Positions 1 through 10,870 of a DNA stretch of 64,000 bases are shown one piece after another. This DNA is from Odobenus rosmarus divergens (lineage: Eukaryota; Chordata; Mammalia; Carnivora; Odobenidae): assembly GCF_000321225.1 (NCBI RefSeq), contig NW_004451650.1:1-64000 (forward strand), written 5' to 3'. The notes under the pieces are model-generated. The model made no database searches. It saw only the letters and a list, made by a program, of their open reading frames with translations, and was not told the origin of the DNA. Numbering within the stretch: the stretch's first letter is position 1; each line of letters starts with the position of its first letter. The position numbers and the translations under genes are program-made.

Positions 1-970
1 GCTTGCTGGCTGTTCGTGCTGATCTTCTGGGGGAGGGGCCTGTTGCCGTGGTTCCCAAATGTCTTTGCCGGAGGCGGAATTGCCCTGCCCTTGTGGGTCC
101 AGGCTAAGCAAGCTGCTCGGGTTTGCTCTCAGGAGCTTTTGTTCCCTGCAAGCTCTCGGTACAACCTTGGAGGACCAGGGTGAAAACGGTGGCCTCCCAA
201 TCTCCACCTGGAGGAGCTGGGAACTCGGGGCTCCGCTCCTCAGTGCGCCCCCAAAGAAAAGCAGTCACTCCCGTCTCCCTGGTCTCCAGCCACACTCTGT
301 GCTCATTTTGTGACCGAGCATTTCTATCTCTGGCGCACGACCCTATGTGCAGTCTCCAAACCCAGCAGATCCCTGCGGTGCGCTCCTGCGCCGCTCCTCC
401 CGGGGAGGAAGGGGAGTCTCCCCGGATCTGCCGCTTGTTGGGTCCCTGCTGGAGGAGCAGTGGCCCGACTGGGCCGCGGATCACAGTTTATGGCCACCCC
501 GTGCTGAGAGCCCGCGCCTCGGCTCCGTCTCTGTAGCCAGCTTCCCCGCTCCAATACCTGGGAGCTCTGCCGCACTCAGGCACCCCCGGTCTTTCTGTGA
601 CCCCGAGGGTCCTGAGACCACACTGTCCTACGAGGGTTCCACCCCCGCTTAGCCACCGGAGCGACGTCCCTCAGCGGAGCCGACTTCTAAAAGTTCCGAT
701 CTTGTGCTCCGTGGCTCTAGCACTTGCCAGAAGCGGCCGACGGAGGCCCCCTCCCCCGCCGTCTATCCTCCCGAATATCGCCTCGGATTCACTTCTCCGC
801 ACGTCCTACCTTCCAGTAAGTGGTCGCTTCTCTGTTCAGAGAGTTGTTGCTACTCTGTTCTTCGGTCTCCTGTTGAGTTCGTAGGTGTTCAGAATGGTTT
901 GATCCCTATTCAGCTGAATTCCTGAGACCAGACGAAATCCAGGTCTCCTACTCCTGCGCCATCTTGCTGC
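1..970 (-). mobile_element. LINE-1 5' UTR (carnivore-type L1), 5' end present, body off the left edge
   Basis: Read on the minus strand, this GC- and CpG-rich block matches my recollection of the carnivore L1 5' UTR. It starts near 970 with a YY1-like 'GCAAGATGGCGC' (956-967) and continues into phrases such as 'GAACTCAACAGGAGACCGAAG' in part, ending at the window edge with no ORF1 yet reached. YY1 sites at this place direct accurate L1 start-site choice in human L1. The A-rich flank outside the 5' end (975-983, 'tttttttg' on plus) fits an L1 endonuclease target. Because the extreme 5' end is kept, this copy is not 5'-truncated; whether ORF1 and ORF2 are intact cannot be judged here. The several overlapping 60-137-codon frames in this block are by-products of its high GC and are not genes. 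Confidence 0.85.
956..967 (-). promoter_or_regulatory. YY1-like motif at the L1 5' end
   Basis: The minus strand reads GCAAGATGGCGC, containing the AAGATGGCG core bound by YY1. It lies within about 15 bases of the inferred L1 transcription start. This placement is the same as in human L1, where it positions initiation. Binding here is inferred. Confidence 0.5.
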
Positions 971-974
971 TATC

Positions 975-2062
975 TTTTTTTGTAAATGGTTGTGCTGCTG
1001 GGGTGTCTTGGTGTGCAGGTTCAAGCTCCTTTGGGGAAGAGGAGTCTTACTCATTGAGCTTGAGGAGAAGGTAAGGGATGAACCCCCAAGGTGAAGGGAC
1101 TCAAGAGCCACAGAATTATTGCTGATTGCTCCCAATTGCCCCCAGGTTTATCAGGTAACTTCTCTGTTCAGTATTTTGCCTTTAAATCCTTAGAACGAAG
1201 CATGCGTGAGTGGAGAGTGAATGCCCAAAGAAAGTTGCTCAGGCTGTACCTACTTTCCTCATTCCTCATTCCCAGAGTACTTTGGCACTGTCTTGACATC
1301 ATCCTGCTGACAGACCTCCTGGAGGTGGAGCCCAGCAATCTTTGTCATGACAAACCTTCCATGAAGTCTCCAGGTTGATTCTGGGGGAGAGAGCCAACAG
1401 TCTGAGCTAGTTTTCTCCCTTGGCAAGAACTGGGAACTTATTTCAATGTTCCCATTTTTGCATGTTCCCTGTTCCTCTTTCATAAATGTAATATCTTCAC
1501 TTCTCCTTTTGAAATGATTAACAAATCATTTTTATTTTCTTCAAGATTTCTCCTCTTTCTTACTTCCTTCACTGTCTACATTTATTCTAAGTTTCTTATT
1601 TCTGTTTTGTTTGCTTGTTTTAGTTTTGGGCCTTCTTTTTCTTTGGGATTTCCTCACATGTCTGGTAATCACTGAATGTCTGTTTATCATTAAGGGGTGA
1701 GGCTGATGGGAGGCTTTCTCCATGGGAAGCCTGCATGGGGCGTATGGGCTGGTGGGTTTTCCTATAAGCCGATCGGGCTGTGACCCAGTCATTTCATTTG
1801 GGATCCCCCCCACTGTTAATGTTGCTAACTGCAGATATTCTCTTTGGCCCATCAACTTACCAAGGAAGAATACCTAAATATCCTGCCTAGGATATAGCAG
1901 CTTGGCTGACCACTTTCAGGCAGCTGGAATGTGTGTTGGTGGGGGAGGTGGTCAGTGTTCTGTATGTCAACTTCAACTAAGCCTTTAATAGTTGACTATT
2001 ACTTTCAGCTACTGCTGTTGTCCTTGATGTCAGACCGTGTCTGGCTCAGTCTCCACATAGAA
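975..2062. other. Non-coding stretch, no feature identified
   Basis: No gene or confidently named repeat. A T/C-rich stretch occupies about 1535-1640. The part from about 1640 to 1860 has the feel of an old dispersed repeat but I cannot name a family. The 104-codon minus-strand frame here is Lys/Arg/Ser-rich because it reads the complement of the pyrimidine tract, and I do not consider it a gene. Confidence 0.4.
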
Positions 2063-2249
2063 CAGTAGTTCTCAGATTTCAGCCTGCATCAGAATCATCT
2101 AGAGGGCTTATTGAAACACAGATTGCTGAGCATCATACCAGAACTTCTGATTCAGAAGGTCTGAGATGGGGTGCAAGAATGTGCATTTTTAGCAAGTTCT
2201 TAGGTGATGCTGCTGCTGCTGGTTCCAGGGCTACATACTAAGAACCATT
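2063..2249 (+). mobile_element. MER5A (hAT-Charlie non-autonomous DNA transposon)
   Basis: The element opens with 'cagtagttctcagatttc' and closes with 'actaagaaccattc', the degenerate inverted termini (CAGTGGTTCTCA / TGAGAACCACTG) of MER5A. The interior carries the usual phrases: 'gcatcagaatcatctag', 'gattcagaaggtctgag', 'tgcatttttagcaagttc' and 'ggtgatgctgctgctgctgg'. Length (~187 bp) agrees with a near-full MER5A. Its divergence fits an ancient eutherian insertion with no coding capacity. Confidence 0.9.
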
Positions 2250-4135
2250 CTTATAAAGTAACCCTAGCAAAGAAGGAGCCACCTGTCTACATGGGTAGAA
2301 TAGGGCATCTATAAGCCTGACTGCTTCTTTTAATGACTTTTAACCAACACTTATATGTTTAGTCCTGTCCTGCACCCCTGCTTCAGAGGTATTTGGTGGC
2401 TTTAATTCTTGAGCTGTTTGGGGCTACAATGTGAAGTGGCCTGGCTCTTGAGGCTCTATTCTTACTGCCAGTAGAGATTTTAGCTTTCTCTTGTCTGTTA
2501 CTTAAGTGATCTTTTATCTACTTGCTTCCCTTCTTCCAAAATTTTGTTTACATGTCTTGTTGGCTGTGACTTCATTTGTTTTCTTTGTGAATTTGCTGAA
2601 CATTTGGGTTTTTTTCCCTCTTTCCCCTCCTTTTTGTTGTCCTCTTAGTGTCATTAGTCAGAACCAAGCAGAATAAAATACATGTACTCAATCAGCCCTC
2701 CCTCTACCTTACTTTTAAGCTGCCATCAGCTCTCACCTGGCAATAAATATCTTTTGCAATGATGAATGAATGAACTTTGACACACAGTGAAGAATACAGT
2801 CATGAGGGATGAAGCGTGACACAGCTAAGCCTCACTGAGATGCATCTCCATCTTGTTGTTCATATAAACATCTCCTAAAGTTTCAGATGTCAGATGCTGA
2901 ATTATTGCTTTAAGCAACTTTCAGGGTTTAATTAAAGTACAAGGTCTGACTGGCAGGACTTGAGATGAATTTCACTGTCTCAAAGGCAAGCTGAGATATG
3001 GCTTTGAATTAAGGGAATAAAATAATCCCAAAGAGGTAGTATATAAGGTCACAAAAGAGCTTGATTCAGAAAGGAAGGAAGGAAGGGGAAAAATGGAAGC
3101 CAATATGTGGCATGTTCATTATCCTTGTGTGGGGATGTATTCCATTTAAAAAGTTGGAAGACTTTATAGCAGGGCTCTGACCGTAGATAACTGGCCTTTA
3201 AGGTGATTTTTGTCATTTTGCTGATTGTTTACTTGGAAGAAATGTTTCTGCATCCAGAATTATCTGTGAAACCTAAGACTCAATAAACCAGAGAACAGTT
3301 AAAAAAGTTTTGTGCTCATGAGCACTGGGTATTTCCATGCAATCAATTGAATAATTTAAATTGAATAATTTAATTTGCATTAAGGCAATTCACTGTTGAA
3401 GCTGACAAAATGGACAATCCTTTTATAGTGTGAAAATTCTGGTGGCACAGAGTGGTGAAAATGATAATCAACCTCTCTGCCACCTCTGTCCACCTCCAAC
3501 ATAAAATGTTACTTTAACACATCCTGTTTCTGTGATGAATGATTACAAGTTGCACTGCTTCAAAGGGCACCTTCCTTTCTCCTCCACTCAGAGCGATGAT
3601 CAGTCTAGGACAGCAAATAACTTGACTGAAAAATTGGCCCACTCCAGTTGAACACTTAACAGGTGGGGCCAGTAAACAGCTGTTGAACTGATTCTTGTGA
3701 TTCCATCAAAATTCATTTCTGAAGAATGCATGTCATCCCGGTCTTTGTCCTCTGAGCCCCCTTCTATCAGAAACGTTCCCTCTTTTGGTCTTTCCCTTTG
3801 TTCTTTTGACACAGACAGTGGCCTCAGGGATGCTGTGTGGTTTTATCGGCTGTTGGTTTTCTATTCTCTGAGATGTTTTCAGTCAAACCCTTGAGTTGCT
3901 CACTTGCTTTTCCCACTTCTCTCCCACCTTGTCTCTCCCGCCTTGCTCCTTCCCCCGCTCAAGAAAACCAAGGGAAATTGACAAGCAGCAGGACAGGGGA
4001 AATTGAGCTATATTATTTCTCCTTCGGGAGCCTTACTTTGCTGCCTTTATCTGAAAGCTATCATTTTCTACATCTCTTGGCAAGAGTTCTCATCGACCAG
4101 TGACCCCTAAATGCCTATGCTGATCAATAGTCCCG
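2250..4135. other. Unique non-coding stretch
   Basis: No gene or named repeat seen. Minor content: a short GGAA run near 3073-3088 and a perfect 14-bp tandem duplication at 3346-3373 (listed separately). Composition is AT-rich, with stop codons frequent in all frames except a few short chance frames. Confidence 0.4.
3346..3373. repeat. Perfect 14-bp tandem duplication
   Basis: 'attgaataatttaa' occurs at 3346-3359 and again at 3360-3373 without a mismatch. Each unit has an ATTGAATAATT core close to homeodomain/POU-type AT words. Confidence 0.9.
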
Positions 4136-4420
4136 GTATTTTATTGACATGCCCATTGACAGCTCTCACTGAGCACAGGAATCAGGAATAGCAGCCAATT
4201 GCAAACTGTTCAGGCTGCTTGAGAGGCAGGGAAGGCCCTGCGTTGATATTGACACTGTAAATGGAGACAGTTTACTTAGCGCTCAGGGAAGATGCATTTG
4301 TTAAAGAGACCGATAGATCTCATTACTATTTAAGGGCAGAGGCTTTTCTGGCAGCCCACAGGGCTTGCTTATATCAAACCTTCCCACTTACAGAGCCTGC
4401 CGAAATAAACCCTGAGTGAT
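4136..4420. other. Candidate conserved non-coding element
   Basis: Repeat-free, moderately AT-rich block without coding frames. It has dense transcription-factor-like words, for example 'cccattgacagctct' (4152), 'gccaattgcaaac' (4195) and 'ttactatttaagg' (4324). It resembles vertebrate conserved non-coding sequence in texture only; conservation was not tested. Confidence 0.3.
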
Positions 4421-5004
4421 TTGTCCTCCCCCTCACCCGGATAAAAAGAACCATAGGATGGAATTGAATGTAAGCAAGGGGTGGACATAGGATTCAACAA
4501 TGGGAAGCCTTGACCATGGCATTTAGGCCATTCATTCGTCTAAGCCTCAGTTCCCACTCACCGCTGAGTGTGGCAGGGTATCTGTCGAAGAGGATGTGGC
4601 ATCCTGTGCTCTCCCTGAGCAAAGGCAAAATCAACAGTTGCAGACTGTCAGGGCAGAGAGGGATTTGGGATTTTAGAATTCATCTGCCCCTGTTTCCTGT
4701 TCACTGTGGGAGTTCCTATGCCGACATCCCTTTAATATGGCCACCCTGCAGTTGGTTGGTCCTGTTCAGTGGCATGGAACTCACCAACTTGAGAAATAGT
4801 CCATGTCATCATTCGGTAGCTGTAGTAGTGGGAAAGGTCTTCCTTCTCCAGGACTGAAATCTGTCTGCCTGTAGCTTCTGCTATGTGCTCCTACGTGGAT
4901 TTTCTGTAGCTCCATACATATACTAGAGATACTGACTTGGCATTTAGCTTTATTCATCCCTGATCCTGTCAATAAGTCTTCACAAAGGCATCCTCCTACC
5001 TCCA
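4421..5004. other. Non-coding stretch, nothing recognised
   Basis: A 115-codon frame runs through here on the plus strand but has no recognisable domain and no supporting splice or promoter context. No repeat was recognised. Confidence 0.4.
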
Positions 5005-5125
5005 CCCCCATTCCCATTTTCCAGATGGGAAAACTCAAACTTTGAGAACTTAAGTAATTTGCTCAAGGACACGGAACTGGGATCTGGGTGTGCTGAATTC
5101 CCTGTTCTTTCTGCAACCCTGTCTT
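5005..5125 (-). mobile_element. MIR fragment
   Basis: The plus strand shows the reverse-complement MIR core: 'ttttccagatgggaaaactc', then 'gaacttaagtaatttgctca' and 'aaggacacggaactgggatc'. This corresponds to the MIR 'cctcagtttcccatctg' and 'gtgaccttgggcaagt' region. Old, diverged and partial. Confidence 0.75.
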
Positions 5126-6224
5126 GTCTCCTGTCATGCAGAAGGTCTGGCCTGATTTTCTTTCCCTTATTATCTCCCTGAACAGTATAATTCATTTCCA
5201 AAGAGTAACACACCGCTTCTGTATTGTGATGACTCTGGTTCTCAAGAAGCAGTTATTTTACTTTGTCCCTTGAATTGCCTCTGGATCACTATTTTCCAAC
5301 TCTCTCAACAAAAATCTTTGGCTCATGTGCCTCCCTATGCAGCACTATTACCCCCAGCACCAAGCTCATTCCAACTGTGCCCAAGCTCTGCCAATTCTCT
5401 CTCCCTTCTATTTCCTTGCCCATAGGAGAAAGTGGGTACAGCTTGCTCACATATCCCATCATAGGACCAAGACTCTAAAACAAAGGCAGAGCAGGGTCAT
5501 AGCTGGACCAGTCAAGGTCTCTGCTAAGCCCTGGAGATTGAGGGCAGGTTCCTATGTCGGGGGTAGGATGGGAATGCAGTTTGGGATGTGTGTGGGGGGA
5601 CGAAGGTGAGTGCTTTGTGTTGGCCTGGCCAGTGTCCATTATGAAGGAATGGGAGCTGGTGGGAACAGAGCATAAAGTGGAGTCCAGCTGCTTGGCTGGA
5701 AATTTGATGTGACCCTCTTTTCTGGACACCTGTGTATTTGAGGTCTGGGGAGGGGGTAGAAAAAGCCCTAGATTATCTGCAGTCTCTAGATGGGAGAGGA
5801 TCATGGCAAAGCCTGGCTAAGAAAGGGATTTTGAAAGTCGCTGCCAACACTTATATCCTTAGATAACTTGGGCTTTTATGAATCCCACTGGGATGATTGC
5901 AAGGCAATGAGTGGGACCAGAAATAATGAGTAGAAGTGGCAGAGAAGCAGATTTTGAGGGGAAATTATTTCCAGGTGAGGGCTGAGTGGAAGCTGCCTAT
6001 GAATGGTCTATGGAGGTTACCATTTGCAGAGCTAGTAAGCCATGGTTTTAATGCTGGTTTTGAATATGCAGATATAGTGACATATTGTCTTCTAAACCAA
6101 CTGTAAGTCGAAAGATGCAACTAGCTGCAGATGATCTGCTTACATATTGGAACACCATAAAGCGGCTAGACAAAGGCAAAGGCTAATGTTCACTGCCTCA
6201 GGCTGGACCATCGCCACCATCCAT
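5126..6224. other. Non-coding stretch, nothing recognised
   Basis: No gene or clearly named repeat. A G-rich plus-strand segment lies around 5540-5610. Short opposing frames of 94 and 109 codons overlap each other here, which argues against either being real. Confidence 0.4.
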
Positions 6225-6795
6225 CAGAACTATTCTAACACCTCATTCGTCTTCCTGTCCTTCATTCAGCATTTTGACTTGCTATCTGACTGTTGCACAC
6301 CGTGCGGGGTTGGATTAGGTCACTCTCCTCCATTCTCCATTGCACTGAGAATAAGGTCAATGTTTTCTACAGCATGGTCTACCCCAACTTTATGTTCCAT
6401 CATGTGACTCAGGCACCTTGTGATAAAGTCACACTAAAGCAGTTGCCAAGCACTCCCATGCCTTTGTGCCTTCCTTCTTGCTATTTTCTCTCCTGGACTA
6501 GCTCTTCTCCTTGCTTTTTGGCCTGTTGAATTCCTATTCATTAGCTGAGACTTTGCCCGGAAACCTTTTCTGATTCCTCTCATCAGAAAGAACTCTGCCT
6601 TTCGCACTCATGCTCTGTGGATATACTTCCTAGAACACTTAATTCATGCTGCTGAATATGGTGATTATTTGGGCATATCTTCGCTAGATCACTGAAAGGG
6701 AAGACTGTAACTCATTGGTCATTTTATATCTGGGGGTCCCAACAGAGTGCCTTGCCCATAGTAGGTATCGATGTTTAGGACTTAATGGGTAGGTA
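6225..6795 (+). mobile_element. LINE-2 (L2) 3' region
   Basis: The order of diverged phrases follows the L2 3' end: 'actgagaataaggtcaatg', 'tgcctttgtgccttccttc', 'gaaaccttttctgattcctc', 'gggaagactgtaactcattg', and near the end 'agagtgccttgcccatagta'. No long frame remains. The tail lies just before an MLT1 LTR. Confidence 0.75.
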
Positions 6796-6859
6796 TTGGT
6801 GCTAGTTGTGGCCAGTCAATACCCTGAGGCTCTGACAGTAAGAGAGAGTCTAGTGCTCA

Positions 6860-7235
6860 GCAACATCCATACCCTCCTCTTCTTCAGGAGCACGTGCAGC
6901 TAGTCCATTGTTCCAGCTACCTTATTGCTTATGGACAGGCAATAGGATGTGAGCAGAAGTGACGAGCGCTACTTCCAGGCCTGCCCCTAACAGCCTCCTT
7001 CGTATGAGCCTCTCTTTCTCTGTATGGATTGCAGAAACCTCCAAGGATCTGGACATGTTGGTTCTGAACAGAAAAGTAAAGCGGCAGAATGAAAGACACC
7101 TGGGCCTCTGAAGTGGTCCATGCCTCCACCATCACCGAACAATGGTTTTGAACTATGGGAGAAATAAACTCTTATGGTATGAAGTCCAGAAAATTTGATG
7201 TGGTTTAGAAAGCAGCTAGCCTATCCCGATGCGCT
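6860..7235 (+). mobile_element. MLT1-family LTR (ERVL-MaLR), degraded
   Basis: Recognised by the MLT1 phrases 'caataggatgtgagcagaag' (6940), 'gctacttccaggcctgcccc', 'gggagaaataaactctta' (polyadenylation region) and the terminal 'cagctagcctatcccgat'. No internal retroviral-like sequence adjoins it, so it is a solo LTR. The left boundary is approximate. MaLR elements are non-autonomous and have no envelope gene. Confidence 0.75.
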
Positions 7236-7431
7236 GACCAGTCACCCTAGTTCTGATGGATGGTGGTGATGGTCCAGCCTGAGGAGGAGAACCCAAGCCT
7301 CCTCTAAGCTAAATGCTCACCTCTTCCTACCTTTCCAGATATGAAAAGTTCTCAGCTTTCCTTCCCATGTTGGTAGCTCACCTCTGGACATGTGTCTGTT
7401 TTCTAAAGACCACCGAAAATGTAGCTACAGA

Positions 7432-7700
7432 GTGATGTTGTGGTGTTGAATGCTGGTGGTTGTGAGTTTGGGCTCTGGACCTGCACTGTCTAGATTTGAT
7501 TCTTGGTTTTCCTACTGCTAGCTACATGACCTGGCTTCTCTACATTTCCTCAGCTAAGAAACTGGGGCAATGGTAGTCCCATTTATAGTATAAACTTAAA
7601 ACATTCAAAATTTAAAAGGATCCTAAGTTAAACATACTACTGCACTTGAGGTAAATACTCAGCAACTTTAAACAATTTTATTATCATTATCGTTATAGGA
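7432..7700 (+). mobile_element. MIR, nearly full length
   Basis: Carries in order the MIR tRNA-derived part ('gtttgggctctggacctgc', 'gatttgattcttggttttcc'), the core 'tagctacatgacctggcttc', 'ctcagctaagaaactgggg', and the 3' 'actcagcaactttaaacaat' end. It has been interrupted by small indels. Confidence 0.75.
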
Positions 7701-7788
7701 ACAGATACTTCTAGCATGGCCTGAGGACACAGAGTAGGGTGGAACATTTATCCTCCCTGTTCCTTGTGACAATCAGCTTGAGAATAAA

Positions 7789-8011
7789 CTTTATTTTGGG
7801 GGTGCTTGGGTGGCTAAGTCAGTTACTCATCTGACTTCAGCGCAGGTCATGATCTCAGAGACCTGGGATTGAGCCCCACATCGGGCTCTGCATTCAGTGG
7901 GGAGTCTGCTTCTCCCTCTCCCTCTCCCTTTGCCCCTTCTCCCGCTCATGCTTTCTCTGTCTCTCTCTCAAATAAATAAATAAAATCTTAAAAAAAAAAA
8001 CCTTTATTTTG
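7789..8011 (+). mobile_element. Can-SINE with 10-bp target-site duplication
   Basis: The element body is 7799-8001: head 'ggggtgcttgggtggctaag', B-box-like 'gggattgagccccacatc', CT-rich tract, AATAAATAAATAAAATCTT and an oligo-A tail. The 10-bp duplication 'ctttattttg' flanks it at 7789-7798 and 8002-8011. tRNA-Lys-derived carnivore SINE, mobilised by L1 machinery. Several substitutions from consensus suggest middle age. Confidence 0.95.
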
Positions 8012-8508
8012 GAGGCAGCCTTAATCACTGTGGAGGTGATGTGTCTGTCAAACCCCTAAGTCATTTTTCATGCTTGCGGCTCTTGAGGCACATTTTTCTC
8101 CCTCCTGTCTTTACCCAGTTCTGCATTTGAGAAGTTGGTATTTTGGGCCCAATCACAGGACCTTACATGTGTCCCTTTATGTTTCATTTAATTAGACAGT
8201 CCTTTGTTCCAGCCTGTCAAGATCGTTTTGAATATTGGATCTGTCATTCAATATACTTATTATCCGTCTTGTCTTCCCTTCATTTGAAAATCTGGTAAAC
8301 TTCCCATCTGTGTCTTGGTATAAGACATTGAAAAAGTACTAAAAAGGACAGAACTGAGAACAGAGCCCTACGATCTGCCTTAGAAGCTTTCAGATGCCAC
8401 CCGGCACTATTTGGTAAAATCATTTCCCCAGTTATGAATCCATCCCCATCTAGTATTTGTTCATTTTTGTATTCATTAATTCATTCACTCATTCATCTAC
8501 AATCAGCA
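8012..8508. other. Non-coding stretch with ATTC-rich run
   Basis: No gene. A degenerate (ATTC)n-like run, 'attcattaattcattcactc', occupies about 8472-8498. Confidence 0.45.
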
Positions 8509-8722
8509 GACCTTTTCTGTAAAAGGCGAGATCATAAATATCGTAGGCTTTGCGGGCCATCTGGTTTCTGTTGCAACTACTAAACTCTGTTGCTGGAGTG
8601 CAAAATGGCCATAGATAGTACATCAACTGATGGGTGTGGCCGTGTCCCGAGAAAATTTAATTTAAAAAGAAATATGCTGCGAGCTGGCTCTGGCCTGCAG
8701 GCCGTAGTCTGCCAATTCCACC
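8509..8722 (+). mobile_element. Ancient MER-type DNA-transposon fossil (family not certain)
   Basis: The block 'cagcagaccttttctgtaaa', 'atcgtaggctttgcgggcca', 'gttgcaactactaaactctg', 'ccatagatagtacatcaact' and 'cctgcaggccgtagtctgcc' is a widely dispersed mammalian repeat. I recognise it as a hAT-type MER element but cannot name the subfamily with confidence. The ends (roughly 'aatcagcaga' and 'tctgccaatt') are complementary in part, as expected for terminal inverted repeats. Confidence 0.65.
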
Positions 8723-9535
8723 GTAGCTGTCATTGAGTGTTCCATGGCCATCATCCTTGGATGACAGGGCCCTGGGGAAGAGGCACACAGAAGAGCTGAG
8801 ATGACTCATTACAGTCACAAACGGAGACTCTTGCTCTTTCTACTCTAATAGTTCCCGTCTTCATCTGTGAAGAAGTTTAAGGCTGATGTCCATCCAGTGA
8901 AGAAGAAAGACCCTAGGCCACCCTGAGGCACAATTCTTTTTCTATAGTGAGCAAACTACCGGCATTGTAGACAAGAACTCTGCCCAGCCATGGTGGCTTC
9001 CTGGACACAGATGCTCACCAGACCTCTAGATGAAGTCAGGAAGAGGGCCATTGCTTATGAAAGTGGTGTGGTTGGAGGCATATCTCTCAGGGGTGGAAAA
9101 TGCCCAACTAAAATTACTTTGATTTCAATTTCTGTCTCTAGGATGGCTTTTCCTGTCTTCTATAAGGGAAGATTCCAATGATTTCATTATTTGTTTCTTG
9201 GGCTTCATTTCTCATGTAATAATATTCTTAATCAACCTGATCCCCTCCCATAAATATTTATATCCATGACTCAATTTCTGGCCATTCTGAATTTTGCTCA
9301 TTTTTTTGAATGTTCATCTGTCCTTTTCATGGGTCCTTATTTATCTCTCTCTTGTATCGTGCCTTGAGAGCTCCTGGATGCTACGCCCTCCATGGAACCA
9401 GGTCATTCTCCTCTGCTTCTCCAGCTACCCCTGACTCAGGTTAGTTCAGAGAGGGATGTATGCATGAATGTCGGGGTGGGAGTGGGGAAATGAAATAAAT
9501 GCATGCAAGGGAATATTGAACTTCTAATGCACTGT
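8723..9535. other. Non-coding stretch, nothing recognised
   Basis: No gene and no confidently named repeat. It contains a 63-codon frame without any domain. Confidence 0.4.
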
Positions 9536-9830
9536 AATTACCAAATGATCCTATCTCGCCCGTGATGGGTCCCGGTGGGATTTATTGCCATATTAACAGT
9601 GGTTTTCCCATTGCATTCCTTAATGAATAATGTCTGAGCTAATAATCCACCAAAAAACCCCAGCAACAACAACATAACTCCCATTCGCTGTAATTATTAT
9701 TTTTTTTCCTAATGTGGTGGTTTTTATATGAATACTGATGTCTCTTTACTAGGTTCTTGTATAACTACTTGCTTAAGTAATGGGCCCTATTAAATCGCCA
9801 TCAACAGTAACATGCCATATGTTAGTGTTT
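9536..9830. other. Candidate conserved non-coding element
   Basis: Repeat-free AT-rich block with homeodomain-type words ('gtaattacc', 'gtaattatt', 'attaatcc'-like). It includes the source copy of a 68-bp segment found again at 10871. The texture suggests constrained sequence; this was not tested by alignment. Confidence 0.35.
9692..9759 (+). repeat. 68-bp dispersed duplicate, copy A
   Basis: Identical over all 68 bases to 10871-10938, same orientation, 1179 bp apart. Starts 'aattattattttttttccta' and ends 'tctctttactaggttcttg'. Neither copy has SINE/LINE features, poly-A tail or target-site duplication. This copy sits inside longer unique sequence and is the likely source. Confidence 0.95.
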
Positions 9831-9999
9831 TACTGAGATCTTCCCATGTATGGACTTGGATTCTCAGGCCATCTTAGGGCCCTGCGGGTGGTGCCACCTC
9901 CCCCACACCCTAGCCACCTATCCCCTCCCTGCCCCCCACCCTACCCCTACCTGGGATTGATGGCATTAGAGAAGCAAGACCAGGGCCTCAGCTGTGCAA

Positions 10000-10270
10000 A
10001 CACTGTGCTTCTGTTTATTTTGGTAGCCTCCGAAATATTTGTTGAGAGTTATTCGAGCAGAAAGGCTGAATGGAGATCATTGCAATGTGTCAAATTAAGG
10101 AGTACTTAATGCCTGCCTAATCTCTTGGTAATTACTGTTGTGGCAGCGGAAGGCTTCAGAGCCTGGGAGGAAAGCTAATGATGGTGGGAGACATGAGGCT
10201 GCCCGGGCAGCCGTGGCACCGCTGCTCGGCACAATTAAAGGCCCCACGTCCATGTGAAAGATGGGGCCTC
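10000..10270. other. Candidate conserved non-coding element
   Basis: Repeat-free block with dense regulatory-like words: 'cattgcaatgtgtcaaatta', 'ttggtaattactgttgtggc' and 'cacaattaaaggcccc'. Part of a 66-codon frame overlaps it but shows no domain. Conservation is inferred from texture only. Confidence 0.3.
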
Positions 10271-10402
10271 TGTCACTTAAGAGAGAGAGGATTGGCCTTT
10301 GGAGGCGAGGGGTCAGGCAGGAGTGTCAGCCTGGGTCACTGGACAGGGGACTCCTTCAGCTGGGTGTCACTTTCTTAATGGGGTTCTAAAATGTGACAGC
10401 CT

Positions 10403-10434
10403 TGTGTGTGTGTGCCCGCACGCGTGCACACACA
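10403..10434. repeat. Alternating purine-pyrimidine inverted repeat (Z-DNA-prone)
   Basis: A (TG)n run leads into 'cccgcacgcg' and then into (CA)n, so the flanks 'tgtgtgtgtgtgc' and 'gtgcacacacac' are mutually complementary. The tract alternates purine and pyrimidine almost throughout, a composition that favours Z-DNA and also permits a hairpin. Confidence 0.7.
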
Positions 10435-10519
10435 CTCTCACACGGCCTGAGGGTGGAGTCTGACCTCGGGGTGTTTGAGGCAAGACAGACAAACAGAGAG
10501 CTTTCTTCCTAATTTTCCC

Positions 10520-10640
10520 ATCTTTGTCTATCTTTGTGTCATTCAGTCTCTCCTCTTTCTCTGATTCTCTCTTTGGCCCAATTTTCTCTCTTTCTGAATC
10601 TCTCTCTGTCTCTGTATCGCTCTCTCTGGCTGATCTATTT
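10520..10640. repeat. CT-rich low-complexity tract
   Basis: Degenerate TCTCTC/CTGTCTCT-type sequence. It generates the Ser/Phe- and Arg/Glu-rich short frames on the two strands, which are not genes. Confidence 0.8.
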
Positions 10641-10870
10641 AACTGGCATCTACCTCCCAATCATAAATTTTCACAGAAGCAGAAAATAATGTTTAAGCAA
10701 ATAAAGAAGTAAATAAAACCCTCAAGACCTCCAAACTCTGCCTAAAGAGGGTGGATAAAAATGGGAATTTAAAAGAACCCAACAATCAAATACACATAGA
10801 AACAAGCTGGAAAAAAAGAAGTCTCTGACTTGCAGATCTGTGGTGGCAGAGATCAGTGGCGGTCCAAGGA

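Noticed and set aside
104..884. Open frames of 60-137 codons in the first kilobase
   Set aside because: They lie in the L1 5' UTR, which is CpG-rich and non-coding.
10520..10712. Serine/phenylalanine-rich or Arg/Glu-rich proteins
   Set aside because: Products of a CT-rich low-complexity tract read on either strand.
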